Positions 1-8,683 are shown, counted from the stretch's first letter. The stretch is 47,130 nt of DNA from an uncultured SAR86 cluster bacterium (GCA_902556105.1 CACDUZ010000006.1:1-47130); one strand, 5' to 3'. The notes: generated by a model from the letters alone, not told the origin. Translations and numbers: made by a program.

Positions 1-3
1 AAT

Positions 4-384
4 ATGACTGAGTATCAAATATTTAACATGATGTATGTTGGATTTATAAGTAACTCTATGTACTTCGTAGGTATGGTTTTGCTTACATGGCTGGGCTTTA
101 GAATGGCGAACAATATTTATAATAGCTCTGATGCTAATATGGCAGCTAAAGTTCTGACATCTGTTTATTGCTTATTTGTAGCTGTAATGATGTTCTATAC
201 ACAACAGATAGGAGCAGCAATACTAAATACAGCTGTAGCTTCTTTAGCATCAATTGAAGCCGCTTCAGCAGAAAGGATGTTAACTTATGTTGATAATCCA
301 TTAACTATAGGCGGATCAGTTCAAACTGCATTTGTATTATTAATTCTAGTATTTCAACTAGCGATAGTCTGGAATAAAAAATAA
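4..384 (+). CDS. Small integral membrane protein, function unknown
   Basis: I do not recognise the family. The 126-residue product is hydrophobic, with likely membrane segments near residues 14-35, 49-72 and 100-123 and a short lysine-rich cytoplasmic tail (NKK). The middle segment is rich in Ala and small residues. The ATG lies only three bases from the window edge, so a ribosome site cannot be seen and the true start may lie upstream. A strong GC-rich hairpin terminator follows directly, so this is the last gene of its transcript. Confidence 0.6.
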   Translation: MTEYQIFNMMYVGFISNSMYFVGMVLLTWLGFRMANNIYNSSDANMAAKVLTSVYCLFVAVMMFYTQQIGAAILNTAVASLASIEAASAERMLTYVDNPLTIGGSVQTAFVLLILVFQLAIVWNKK

Positions 385-393
385 TATTGTTAT

Positions 394-414
394 GGGGCCT
401 TAGGCCCCTTTCTT
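394..414 (+). terminator. Rho-independent terminator
   Basis: GGGGCC, a TTA loop and GGCCCC form a perfect 6-bp all-GC stem, followed by TTTCTT. In such an AT-rich stretch this is conspicuous. It sits 10 bases after the stop of the preceding membrane-protein gene. The next open frame starts at the base after the T tract. Confidence 0.85.
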
Positions 415-1279
415 ATGTTAAAAAATAAGATAACTAGCCAAATGTTATGTATATTTATATATGCGGTTACATTTTATTTATCCTATGTTTTAACGCCAGA
501 GTCAATATCAAATATTTGGCTAAAAATTACTATTTGGCATCTTTACGCAACAGTTTTTATATATATTTTCAGTGTCATAATTGGTAACTCAAGTTTATAC
601 GATCCATTCTGGTCTGTTGCGCCAATTCCAATTGTTGTTTATTTATCAACTCAATATGAAAATTCATTGTTATTAAAAATACTTGTCTTATTTCCTATTG
701 TTTTTTGGGCCCTAAGATTAACAAGAAATTGGATTATTAGCTGGAAAGGTTTTGAACATGAGGATTTTAGATATATTGATTTAAAAAACACAACTAAATT
801 TAAAGCTGAAATAAATAATTTTTTTTGGCATTCATCTATTACCTACTTTTATTGTAAATCTGGGTTTAGTGCCATTGCTCTTTATTTTAACCAATAATAT
901 ATCAGTAAATAACTGGTTAGTACTTGCTTCAATATTTACATTTTTAGCAGTTATTCTTGAAACTGTATCTGATGAGCAGATGAGAGAATTTAAAAAAAAT
1001 CTAGACAATAAAAACAAAACTATGAAATATAAATTATGGAAATATTCTAGACATCCAAATTATTTAGGAGAAATATTATTCTGGTTTGGCATATATTTCA
1101 TGGGTCTTTCTTCTGGACTGGCACCCTTTTGGACAATCATATGTCCGTTAACAATGCTTGCTTTATTTGTTTTTGTTTCTTGTCCAATGATGGATGAAAG
1201 AAGTTTAAAGAATAGACCTAATTACAAAGATTATATGGATAAAACATCTCAGCTTTTGTTGCTTCCTCCAAAAAACTAA
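415..1279 (+). pseudogene. DUF1295 membrane enzyme (steroid 5-alpha-reductase C-terminal type), frameshifted
   Basis: Two overlapping frames together give one protein of about 287 residues. The first frame carries the YDPFWSVAP motif and HEDFRY; the second carries YSRHPNYLGEILFW, the usual C-terminal signature of DUF1295 and isoprenylcysteine-methyltransferase-like membrane enzymes. The break lies in a run of eight T at 819-826. Reading seven T restores FFGIHLLPTF, which fits the family at that point. Several transmembrane helices are evident. Members are assumed to be NAD(P)H-dependent lipid reductases, but the substrate is unknown. The first ATG abuts a terminator, so the ATG at 442 is an alternative start. 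The frameshift may be a sequencing error. Confidence 0.8.
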
Positions 1280-1317
1280 TTTGGATAAATATATAAATAT
1301 ATGTAAAAATTAAAATT

Positions 1318-1740
1318 ATGAATGAAGGAAATGTAGTACAAAAATTTATTTGGTTATCGGAAAGAGCAATATTATTACTTATTGCAATAGCAACTCTTTA
1401 TGCAACAGCATCAGAGATAGTAAGAATTATTGATGTTGAAGTGGTCAACCTTAGTGACCTATTTTTATTATTTATATACGCTGAAGTTTTGGGTATGGTT
1501 GCTTCTTTCTATTCGAATAATAGAATCCCAGTCACACTGCCTTTAATAATTGCAATGACAGCTTTAACTAGGATGATAATCCTCCAAAGCAAAGATTTAA
1601 ATGCTATTAATATTATCTATGAAGCTTCAGGTATTCTTATCTTGGCAGTAGCAGCATATATAATGACTTTAAAAGATAAAATTAGTTTAGATAAATTATT
1701 GCTCAGAGAAAAAGTCGAAGACACTGAGTCTGAAGATTAA
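1318..1740 (+). CDS. PsiE-family (phosphate-starvation-inducible) membrane protein
   Basis: The 140-residue protein has about four membrane helices and the PsiE-type core: a DLFLLFIYAEVLGMV segment near residues 46-60, followed by a PVTLPLIIAMTALTRMIIL segment near 71-89. Family length is about 135-150 residues, so it looks complete. Function is not established beyond phosphate-starvation induction of the E. coli member, and nothing here links it to phosphate. Its stop overlaps the stop of the convergent sulfotransferase gene by 4 bases. Confidence 0.75.
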   Translation: MNEGNVVQKFIWLSERAILLLIAIATLYATASEIVRIIDVEVVNLSDLFLLFIYAEVLGMVASFYSNNRIPVTLPLIIAMTALTRMIILQSKDLNAINIIYEASGILILAVAAYIMTLKDKISLDKLLLREKVEDTESED

Positions 1741-2456
1741 ATAGCTTTACTGTAAAGTTCCTCATAAATTGGCATTGCCATATCAACAATTCTTTTTTCG
1801 TTATTAGTAAGAATAATATTTTTATCTTTTTCTGGTTTAAAACATGTTGAATTCTTTACTGAAGAATACCAGTGACTTGCCCAAATGCCATCATAGTCTT
1901 CAATACCTTGCGACCATTTGAGCATCCCCTCATCCCACTCAATATTTAAAATTTTACAGACTTTTGATAAGACTTCTTTTGGATTATTTCTAAGCTTAGA
2001 GGCATCAATGACTATTGGTTTTTTGTTTAAGTTTTCTATGACGTATTTAAAAATTGTATATTGTTTGGAAAATCCAATATCCTCAAACTGACCATGTTCT
2101 AAAGATTTCATAAAACTACTAACAACTAGTTTAGGATTTCTAATTAAAAAACAATTGCACAAAGAATCAAGCCAACTTAAATCATTATCGATGATATGTT
2201 GAGTCATATGTTTTTGATAAGTTATTCCATTTGTCTTTTTTTGGCATAGTTTTTTTACATCATCAATTTCATTTATTTGACTTTTAATAATTTCATTTTT
2301 CATTGGATGATCTTTGTTTGTTGAAACAAGATATGAAGCGTAGAATGGCTCATCTAATACAGTTACTACATCTTTCCTGTTAGCAAAACTTCGCATTAAA
2401 GCAGTTGAAAGGTTTCGCGGGCCTGACCACATGGCAATAATTAGATCATTAGACAT
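1737..2456 (-). CDS. Sulfotransferase-family protein
   Basis: The 239-residue protein has the PAPS-binding features of soluble sulfotransferases: a 5'-phosphosulfate loop-like WSGPRNLSTAL at residues 10-20, a DEPFYA motif near 35-40, and a 3'-phosphate-binding RNPKLVVSS segment at 106-114. These proteins move sulfate from PAPS to hydroxyl or amine acceptors; the acceptor here is unknown. Its start overlaps the end of the class IV aminotransferase gene by 8 bases. The pair is therefore probably co-translated and may act on the same amino compound, which is inference. Confidence 0.75.
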   Translation of the reverse strand: MSNDLIIAMWSGPRNLSTALMRSFANRKDVVTVLDEPFYASYLVSTNKDHPMKNEIIKSQINEIDDVKKLCQKKTNGITYQKHMTQHIIDNDLSWLDSLCNCFLIRNPKLVVSSFMKSLEHGQFEDIGFSKQYTIFKYVIENLNKKPIVIDASKLRNNPKEVLSKVCKILNIEWDEGMLKWSQGIEDYDGIWASHWYSSVKNSTCFKPEKDKNIILTNNEKRIVDMAMPIYEELYSKAI

Positions 2457-3336
2457 GTATTAATTCTTTATATAAAGATCTTAAGTTCTCTGTTATTGGC
2501 CAGCCATCTTTTTTATTACCAATTTCACGGCCATCTATCGTTAAGACTTGAGTTAAAGATCCAAGAGTCCCTGATATGAATGACTCTTGTGCTGAATACA
2601 CATCAACTAAAGAAAAGTTTTTTTCATGGACTGTAATACCATTATTTTTACATAGCTCAATAACTTTTAATCTTGTTATTCCATTCATACAGTAATCACC
2701 AGTACTGGTCCAGACTTCTTTATTTTTAACAATGAAGAAGTTACAAGAATTAGTTGTATTAACAAATCCATAAGGGTCTAACATTAATGCCTCGTCGCCA
2801 CCTGATTTGTTCGCCTGAATACATGCAAGAATGCAATTAAGTTTGGAGTGACTATTCAGTTTAGGGTCTTGGGACATTGGAAGTCCCCTAACTTGAGGTA
2901 CTGTTATTAAATTAATGCCATCATTAATAGATTCCTCCTCTGAGTGCTCCATAATAATTACAAAATTAATCCCATCAGATAGTGATGGTTGTTGAAATGG
3001 CTTAATCTTATCACCTCTTGTAATCATTAATCTTGCATGGGCAGAATCATTCATATTATTAATTTTTTGAGTTTCTAATATTGCTTTTTTAATATCATCT
3101 TTTGATAAACAAATATCGATATCTATAGCCTTACATCCTTCATATAGTCTATGCAAATGTTCATCTAAAAAAACCCAATTATTATCTACTAATCTTATGC
3201 CTTCCCAAATTCCATCACCTAATAAAAAACCACTATCAAAAACAGAAATCTTGGCATCATCTCGATCAAAAAATGATCCATTTATATAAATTTTTATATC
3301 TTTGTTTCTTTTATCTATGATTTGGTTAACAGGCAT
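2449..3336 (-). CDS. Class IV (fold type IV) PLP aminotransferase, branched-chain/D-amino-acid type
   Basis: The 295-residue protein has the layout of IlvE and D-amino-acid aminotransferase: an FDSGFLLGDGIWEG segment near residues 33-46, an ARLMITRG segment at 101-108, and a probable Schiff-base lysine at K165 (SHSKLNC). In the motif that normally reads EGSSSN or EGSGEN the glutamate that contacts the PLP pyridine nitrogen is replaced by threonine (T194 in VNTTNSCNF). This suggests altered cofactor chemistry or a distinct subfamily. It lies 3 bases after the nitronate monooxygenase-like gene and overlaps the sulfotransferase gene, forming a three-gene operon. The natural substrate is unknown. 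Confidence 0.82.
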   Translation of the reverse strand: MPVNQIIDKRNKDIKIYINGSFFDRDDAKISVFDSGFLLGDGIWEGIRLVDNNWVFLDEHLHRLYEGCKAIDIDICLSKDDIKKAILETQKINNMNDSAHARLMITRGDKIKPFQQPSLSDGINFVIIMEHSEEESINDGINLITVPQVRGLPMSQDPKLNSHSKLNCILACIQANKSGGDEALMLDPYGFVNTTNSCNFFIVKNKEVWTSTGDYCMNGITRLKVIELCKNNGITVHEKNFSLVDVYSAQESFISGTLGSLTQVLTIDGREIGNKKDGWPITENLRSLYKELIHV

Positions 3337-3339
3337 AAT

Positions 3340-4263
3340 TTAGAACTTTATATTTCCCATTTTTTTACAAACACTATTAAACTCATCAATAATTTCTTCA
3401 ATTATCTTTTTTACCGGCTTAATCTCATTAATTAGTCCCGTTGATTGACCTGAAAGTGCTGGTGCAGCTTCCATATCACCGTCAAAATATAGATTTTGGA
3501 TATTCATCATTGCACTCATATCCATTTCACCCTTTTGATCAATATTGATTGTTAAATCTGATTTAAGAGCTCTTATTACAGGTTTAGAAGATTTATTCAA
3601 TATAAGAGTTCCATCAATACCTGAATCTATAATTTTATCTTTAAAGTTTCTATGAACAGGGCTTTCAACACTTGATACAAAGCGAGTGCCCATTTGTATA
3701 CCCTCTGCACCAGCTGCAAAAACAGCAGCCATTCCTGCCCCATCGACAATTCCGCCTGCTGCTATTAGTGGTAAATCAATATTTTGTTTTATTGATTGAA
3801 TAAGCACCAATAAGCCAATCTCGACTGGACTTTTAAATCCGCCACCTTCTGTGCCTTCAATTACCAATCCATCAACTCCTGCATTAGCTGCCTTTATTGC
3901 TCCTTGTAAGCTTGGAACTGCATGATATACAGTTATTCCAGCATCTTTTAAAACACTAATGTATTTTGTTGGGTCGCCTGCTGATGTCGTAACAAATTTA
4001 ACTCCAGCATCAACACAAAACTTAACCATCGAATCATCTTTAAGAAATAACAATGGTAGATTAACTCCAAAAGGCTTATCAGTTAATTCTGACATTTTTA
4101 ATATTTCTTTTTTACAGTTATCTATTTCACCAGAGGAAGTTTCTATAATTCCCATTCCACCAGCTTCGCAAACTGCTGAGGCAAGTTGGCTTCTTGCAAT
4201 CCAACCCATTGGTGCTTGAATAATAGGATATTTAGAACCTGTGTGTTTAATGACTCTATTCAT
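3340..4263 (-). CDS. Nitronate monooxygenase / 2-nitropropane dioxygenase-like flavoprotein
   Basis: This is a TIM-barrel FMN enzyme of 307 residues. The N-terminal YPIIQAPMG, the central GVDGLVIEGTEGGG stretch and the phosphate-binding LPLIAAGGIVDG followed by GAEGIQMGTRF are typical of class I nitronate monooxygenases and FabK-type enoyl reductases. The catalytic histidine of the usual EAGGH motif is replaced (GGGF), so true nitronate oxidation is doubtful and a related FMN oxidoreductase is possible. It is the first gene of an operon with an aminotransferase and a sulfotransferase, and is divergent from the DUF1330 operon across a 104-base gap. Confidence 0.8.
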   Translation of the reverse strand: MNRVIKHTGSKYPIIQAPMGWIARSQLASAVCEAGGMGIIETSSGEIDNCKKEILKMSELTDKPFGVNLPLLFLKDDSMVKFCVDAGVKFVTTSAGDPTKYISVLKDAGITVYHAVPSLQGAIKAANAGVDGLVIEGTEGGGFKSPVEIGLLVLIQSIKQNIDLPLIAAGGIVDGAGMAAVFAAGAEGIQMGTRFVSSVESPVHRNFKDKIIDSGIDGTLILNKSSKPVIRALKSDLTINIDQKGEMDMSAMMNIQNLYFDGDMEAAPALSGQSTGLINEIKPVKKIIEEIIDEFNSVCKKMGNIKF

Positions 4264-4307
4264 TATGTAATTGTATATATAAATTAATAAAATAAAATTA
4301 AAAAACT

Positions 4308-4337
4308 TTGCTCATGAATAATCTCGGGTAATATAAT
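4308..4337 (+). promoter_or_regulatory. Putative sigma-70 promoter of the glutathione/dehalogenase operon
   Basis: TTGCTC at 4308-4313 and a perfect TATAAT at 4332-4337 are separated by 18 bases, in the divergent gap before the operon. The ATG at 4368 lies about 30 bases downstream of the -10 box. In AT-rich DNA such matches occur by chance, so support is moderate. Confidence 0.45.
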
Positions 4338-4367
4338 AAAGATAATATTGTTACAGGAAGTTTGACT

Positions 4368-4769
4368 ATGAAAGTTGAAAATAAAGTTACCCCTAATGAA
4401 GAACAAATTAATGGCTTTTTAGAAGATCCTGAAATTGGGCCGATATCAATGGTAAATTTACTAAAATATAAAGAAAAGGCCATCTATGATGATGGTCGTG
4501 ATACAAATCTCTCAGGAGAAGAGGCATATGGTCTTTATGCAGCCGAAGTAATTAATTTAGTAGAGAAATATGGTGGAGAATTTCTATTTGCTGGTAAGGT
4601 AAACAGATTAATGTTGGGTGAAGTTGATGAAATGTGGGATTCAATTGCAATAGCAAAATATCCCAATAGGAAAGCAATGTTAGAAATGACAATGGATCCA
4701 GAATATCAAAAAATTCATGTTCATAGAGATGCAGGATTGGAAGGTCAGCTTAATATAGAAACAATTTAA
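4368..4769 (+). CDS. DUF1330-family protein
   Basis: A 133-residue protein of the ferredoxin-like, dimeric alpha/beta-barrel DUF1330 family. It contains the IGPISMVNLLKYKEKA core, the GGEFLFAGKV strand and a YPNRKAMLEM segment, which are typical. No enzymatic role is established for the family. I chose the ATG at 4368 because AGGAAG at 4355-4360 is spaced 7 bases from it; an in-frame TTG at 4362 would be only one base from that site. It is the first gene of the eight-gene operon and lies 6 bases before the metallo-beta-lactamase gene. Confidence 0.8.
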   Translation: MKVENKVTPNEEQINGFLEDPEIGPISMVNLLKYKEKAIYDDGRDTNLSGEEAYGLYAAEVINLVEKYGGEFLFAGKVNRLMLGEVDEMWDSIAIAKYPNRKAMLEMTMDPEYQKIHVHRDAGLEGQLNIETI

Positions 4770-4775
4770 ATAAAT

Positions 4776-5828
4776 ATGAAAAAAATATTAATATTAATAA
4801 GTTGTGTTGCTTCAATATTTATTATTGGACTAGTATCATTAAACTCTCATTCAGTACAAGACAGAATCTTAAATATTGGTTTAGAAAATATATTATCTAA
4901 CGCAAAGCCTTTTTTAGATGAAGAAGATACATTAAAAGTTGTTGTTTGTGGTTCAAGATCCCCTCTTCCTTCCCCTGGGCGAGCTGAATCTTGTGTCCTT
5001 GTAGAAGCTGGTGATGATATATACATTTTTGATCTAGGTAATGGAAGTGTTAATAACCTCACTCAATACCAAGTGCCATGGCCAAATGTAAAAGCAGTCT
5101 TGATAACACATATGCATTCAGATCATATGGCAGATTTACCTGATGCCCATCTTCAATCATGGATTCAAGGTAGGACTTCACCATTAAAAGTTTATGGTCC
5201 AGAGGGAATAAATCTTGTTACTAAAGGGTTTGAGCTAGCATACTCGGCAGATTATCAATATAGAAATGAACATCATGGAGATGACATGTTACCAATGAGT
5301 ATTGCAGGATTTAATGCAATCCAAATTATAAATAATCAATTTATTCCAAATGATACTCCAGGATTGGAAATATTACCGTTTGTAGTTGATCATTACCCGG
5401 TAAATTCAGCTTTTGGATTTAAAATATCCTACAAAGATAGAACAGTAGTTATAAGCGGAGACACTATTCATGACGGAAGTGTTCAAAAATATTCACAAGA
5501 TGTTGATCTATTGGTTCATTCGGCTATATCAATAGATATTGTTGAAAGAATGAGAGGAATTGCCCCAATACCTCAAATGGACAAAATATTATTTGATATT
5601 CAGGATTATCACACAAGCATAGAGGAAGCAGGTGAAATTGCGAGAGATGCTAATGTAGAACATTTACTCATTTATCATTCCATACCAACACCTCGAAATG
5701 CTTTAATGGAAAGAGTATTTTTTAGACCTATTGAAGGTGTATTTGAAAACTATAGTCTTTCAGATGATGGAACAAGAGTTATTATGCCAGTTGGTAATGA
5801 CGATATATTTATTGATGAAATAAATTAA
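4776..5828 (+). CDS. Membrane-anchored or exported metallo-beta-lactamase-fold hydrolase (RNase Z/arylsulfatase-like)
   Basis: The 350-residue product starts with a hydrophobic signal or anchor (residues 3-22). A metallo-beta-lactamase domain follows, with HMHSDH at 112-117, an FDLG strand at 85-88, a VVDHYP segment near 203, an ISGDT motif near 237 and a later YHS histidine. This set predicts a two-zinc hydrolase outside or at the membrane. It resembles RNase Z-like proteins but the N-terminal signal argues against RNA processing. The stop shares one base with the next start (TAATG), consistent with translational coupling. The substrate is unknown. Confidence 0.82.
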   Translation: MKKILILISCVASIFIIGLVSLNSHSVQDRILNIGLENILSNAKPFLDEEDTLKVVVCGSRSPLPSPGRAESCVLVEAGDDIYIFDLGNGSVNNLTQYQVPWPNVKAVLITHMHSDHMADLPDAHLQSWIQGRTSPLKVYGPEGINLVTKGFELAYSADYQYRNEHHGDDMLPMSIAGFNAIQIINNQFIPNDTPGLEILPFVVDHYPVNSAFGFKISYKDRTVVISGDTIHDGSVQKYSQDVDLLVHSAISIDIVERMRGIAPIPQMDKILFDIQDYHTSIEEAGEIARDANVEHLLIYHSIPTPRNALMERVFFRPIEGVFENYSLSDDGTRVIMPVGNDDIFIDEIN

Positions 5829-6292
5829 TGAGTTTATTTCCATCATCACCAAATAATGATTATAAAGGATCGGTTATTGCCTTATATGGCTTGTATCCCA
5901 TTTTTGGTATTTTGATATTTAGATCATTAGTACATTTTCTTTCTGAGAACTCTGGATTAATTGGAATCGCAACAATTAAAGAGTTTCCAATAATTGAAGG
6001 TCTGGACCCAAACAATTTGGTTTATCTGTTTGCTTCGTTGTGGGGAGCAACTCAAGTATCACTAACATTAATTTTAATAATCTTATTTATTAAATATAAA
6101 AGCTTCATACCTTTGATATATTTAATTTGTTTACTAGATCAATGCTTTAGAATGATTTCAGGAGCAATACATCCACTTACTGAGGATTATTATATCAATA
6201 CTCCTCCTGGAGTAATTTCGAACATACCAATATTAATATATTTATTCGTCATGTTTTATTTATCGTTAAAAGGAAAGCCGCAAAATGATTGA
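5828..6292 (+). CDS. Four-helix integral membrane protein, function unknown
   Basis: The 154-residue protein has probable membrane helices near residues 17-37, 66-87, 90-108 and 130-148. I do not recognise a family. Its start overlaps the preceding stop by one base and its end overlaps the next gene by 8 bases. It is therefore firmly embedded in the glutathione/dehalogenase operon and probably serves the same pathway. Confidence 0.6.
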   Translation: MSLFPSSPNNDYKGSVIALYGLYPIFGILIFRSLVHFLSENSGLIGIATIKEFPIIEGLDPNNLVYLFASLWGATQVSLTLILIILFIKYKSFIPLIYLICLLDQCFRMISGAIHPLTEDYYINTPPGVISNIPILIYLFVMFYLSLKGKPQND

Positions 6293-6929
6293 TTTTTATT
6301 TTTCATACAGAAGCCCTTATTCTTATTTAATTCTTCCAAGAATGTTAAAGCTTAAAAATGACCATAACGTCGATATTAATTTTAAGGTTGTCTATCCTAT
6401 AGCTATAAGAATGCCTGAGTGGTTTAAAAATAAAAATATATTCTTTTTTATTCCATTTGTAAGAGATTTCACAAAGAAAGCAAGAAAATTAAATATGCCT
6501 TTAAATATGCCAATTAAACCTGATCCAATTAGACAAAATACTTTAACTGGCAAAATTTCAGACCATCAACCATATATTTTTGATGTGAGTCATATGGGTC
6601 AACTAATGAGCAATAGAGGCAAGGGAATTGAATTCGCATTTGAATTATCTACTTTAATATGGAGTGTGAAAAATTGGAATAAAGATGAAACATTAGAAGC
6701 CTTGTTTGCTGAATTTGGTGAGGATTTAAATGAAGTAAGAGAACATATTAAACTTAATGAGAACCAATTAGTTAATGAAATAGAACTAAATCAACAAGAT
6801 CATAAAGATGCTGGACATCATGGAGTTCCTCTAAATGTTTATAAAGGAAAATATTATTTTGGTCAGGATGCTCCATTCAATGAATTAATAGCTGAATTGA
6901 TAAATGATGGAGTTATTAGAGATTTTTAA
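6285..6929 (+). CDS. DsbA-family / kappa-GST-like protein (2-hydroxychromene-2-carboxylate isomerase type)
   Basis: The 214-residue protein opens with DFYFSYRSPYSYL, in which the serine after the first strand takes the place of the thioredoxin CxxC. This is typical of kappa glutathione transferases and 2-hydroxychromene-2-carboxylate isomerase. The C-terminal HHGVPLNVYKGKYYFGQD segment (about residues 178-194) contains the family's cis-proline strand. Such enzymes use glutathione to isomerise or conjugate aromatic intermediates. Overlaps of 8 bases upstream and 1 base downstream tie it to the neighbouring membrane protein and the dehalogenase-like hydrolase. Confidence 0.78.
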   Translation: MIDFYFSYRSPYSYLILPRMLKLKNDHNVDINFKVVYPIAIRMPEWFKNKNIFFFIPFVRDFTKKARKLNMPLNMPIKPDPIRQNTLTGKISDHQPYIFDVSHMGQLMSNRGKGIEFAFELSTLIWSVKNWNKDETLEALFAEFGEDLNEVREHIKLNENQLVNEIELNQQDHKDAGHHGVPLNVYKGKYYFGQDAPFNELIAELINDGVIRDF

Positions 6930-7996
6930 TGGAAATATTAAGAACCCCAGATAAGTGTTTTGAGAATATAAAAGGTTATACATTTGATCCAGTTTATACA
7001 AATATAACTGCAAAAGACGGAACAAAAATACGTGTTCATCACATTGATGAAGGTCCAAGAGATGGTCCATTATTATTAGCAATGCATGGCCAACCTGTTT
7101 GGAGCTATCTTTATTCAAAAATGATTCCTATATTAAATGAGTCAGGTATTCGAGTTATTGCACCAGATTTAGTAGGTTATGGAAAATCAGATAAACCAAG
7201 TCAACGTGAGGATTATAGTTATCAGAATCAAGTTGATTGGATGAATGAATGGATGATTAATAATAATCTAAAAAACTTGACCTTTTTTGGGCAAGATTGG
7301 GGTGGACTTATAGGTCTGAGAATGATTGCTGATAATCCTGATAGATTTAATAAAGTATCAATAGGTAACACGGGGCTTCCGTATAGCCCAAATACATCCG
7401 ATGATGTCATACAACAAGTAAATGAATTTAGACAAAGTAAATTAAAATTAACTCCAATGAGCATGGCAAAACAAATTAAACAAATGGACTCTGGTAAAAC
7501 TCATCCTGCATTAAAATTTATGTACTGGCAAAAATTCTGTTGGGATACAAAAAATTTACCTGTTGGATTGATAAATTCAATAATGATGGAAAAAAGTAGC
7601 AAGATAGGAACGTCTATTAATTATATAATGCATGTTTTAGGCATTCCAAAAATATCACCTTATTTCAGTGACTTAATGCGAGCCTATGAAGCACCTTTCC
7701 CTAACTATACTTATAAAATGGGTTGTAGAGCAATGCCAAGCCATGTTCCAATTATTCCTGATATATCTCTAGAAGCTCAAAAAAAAGCTAGAGAGTTCTT
7801 TTATGAATGGGATAAACCATTTCTATCTATATTTGCTGGTAATGATCCAGTAACTAATGCGATGGAACAAGATGTTTTAAATATGGTACCAAATGCTAAA
7901 AGTGCACCAAATATTGGTGGTGGTCATTTTTTTCAATGGACTAAACCAAAAGAATTATCTAAAGTAATAAGTGATTTTATAAAGGAAAAAATATGA
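6929..7996 (+). CDS. Haloalkane dehalogenase-like alpha/beta hydrolase (subfamily I type)
   Basis: The 355-residue protein carries the haloalkane dehalogenase pattern. HGQPVWSYLY (residues 53-62) forms the oxyanion region; GQDWGG at 121-126 gives nucleophile D123 and halide-stabilising W124; GNDPV places the acid at D306; GGGHFFQ gives the base H333. The segment with APFPNYTYKMGCR (255-267) resembles DhlA-type enzymes. A second halide-binding Trp is probably W200 or W205 in the cap. The nucleophile and acid positions match subfamily I. Epoxide hydrolases share the fold, so activity should be tested. It lies between the kappa-GST-like gene and a Nu-class GST gene with 1- and 4-base overlaps. 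Confidence 0.85.
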   Translation: MEILRTPDKCFENIKGYTFDPVYTNITAKDGTKIRVHHIDEGPRDGPLLLAMHGQPVWSYLYSKMIPILNESGIRVIAPDLVGYGKSDKPSQREDYSYQNQVDWMNEWMINNNLKNLTFFGQDWGGLIGLRMIADNPDRFNKVSIGNTGLPYSPNTSDDVIQQVNEFRQSKLKLTPMSMAKQIKQMDSGKTHPALKFMYWQKFCWDTKNLPVGLINSIMMEKSSKIGTSINYIMHVLGIPKISPYFSDLMRAYEAPFPNYTYKMGCRAMPSHVPIIPDISLEAQKKAREFFYEWDKPFLSIFAGNDPVTNAMEQDVLNMVPNAKSAPNIGGGHFFQWTKPKELSKVISDFIKEKI

Positions 7997-8679
7997 TAGA
8001 ACTCTATACAGCCCCTACTCCCAATGGACATAAGGTATCGTGTTTGCTAGAAGCTCTTGAAATGGATTACAAGGCAATCTTGGTGAATCTTGGTGAAGGT
8101 GAACAAAAAAAACCGGATTTTTTAAAAATTAGTCCCAATGGAAGAATACCAGCAATTATCGATACAGATAATAATTTATCAATATTTGAATCGGGAGCAA
8201 TAATGATTTATCTAGCTGATAAGGCTGATAAATTAATTAGCGCTGATCCAATAAAGAGAGCTAAAGTTACGGAATGGTTAATGTTTCAAATGGGTGGAGT
8301 TGGTCCAATGATGGGTCAGGCCAATGTATTTTTTAGATATTTTCCAGAAAAGATACAGCCTGCAATCGATAGATATCAAAATGAGTCAAGAAGATTATTT
8401 GAGGTTCTAAACAATCATCTTGAGAATAATGAGTGGCTTGCTGGTGAATATTCAATTGCTGATATTGCTAATTGGTGTTGGGTGAGAACGCATAAATGGT
8501 CAGGGGTAGCAACAGATGGATTAGAGCATCTAGAAAGATGGAAAAATGCTATGTATGAACAACCTGGAATGTTAAAAGGAATTAAGGTACCTATAGAAAT
8601 TGATATTGAGAAAAGACTTAATGATGAAGAAGGTACTAAAGAATTTATAAAGAATGCACAAAAAATGGTAAAAAAATAA
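7993..8679 (+). CDS. Glutathione transferase, YfcG/Nu-class (Ure2-like)
   Basis: The 228-residue protein aligns by eye with E. coli YfcG. It has YTAPTPNGHKV at the N-terminus, LGEGEQKKPDFLKISPNGRIPAI in the thioredoxin-like domain, the glutathione-binding FESGAI near residues 67-72, and GGVGPMMGQANVF plus a YSIADIANW motif in the helical domain. Nu-class members bind two glutathiones and show disulfide reductase or glutathione-conjugate lyase activity rather than classical transferase activity. It overlaps the dehalogenase-like gene by 4 bases, so the two are likely produced together. Confidence 0.88.
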   Translation: MIELYTAPTPNGHKVSCLLEALEMDYKAILVNLGEGEQKKPDFLKISPNGRIPAIIDTDNNLSIFESGAIMIYLADKADKLISADPIKRAKVTEWLMFQMGGVGPMMGQANVFFRYFPEKIQPAIDRYQNESRRLFEVLNNHLENNEWLAGEYSIADIANWCWVRTHKWSGVATDGLEHLERWKNAMYEQPGMLKGIKVPIEIDIEKRLNDEEGTKEFIKNAQKMVKK

Positions 8680-8683
8680 GGAG
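8678..8683 (+). promoter_or_regulatory. Strong ribosome binding site for the second GST
   Basis: AAGGAG ends 6 bases before the ATG at 8690 and overlaps the preceding stop codon. It is one of the best Shine-Dalgarno matches in this AT-rich window and fixes the start of the following gene. Confidence 0.7.

Noticed and set aside
800..860. Programmed ribosomal frameshifting at the T8 run in DUF1295 (and similarly at the other runs)
   Set aside because: The sites share no slippery heptamer, upstream Shine-Dalgarno stimulator or downstream hairpin, and they involve unrelated genes. Error or polymerase slippage explains them more simply.
4362..4367. TTG start for the DUF1330 gene
   Set aside because: It lies one base from the AGGAAG ribosome site; the ATG at 4368 is properly spaced.
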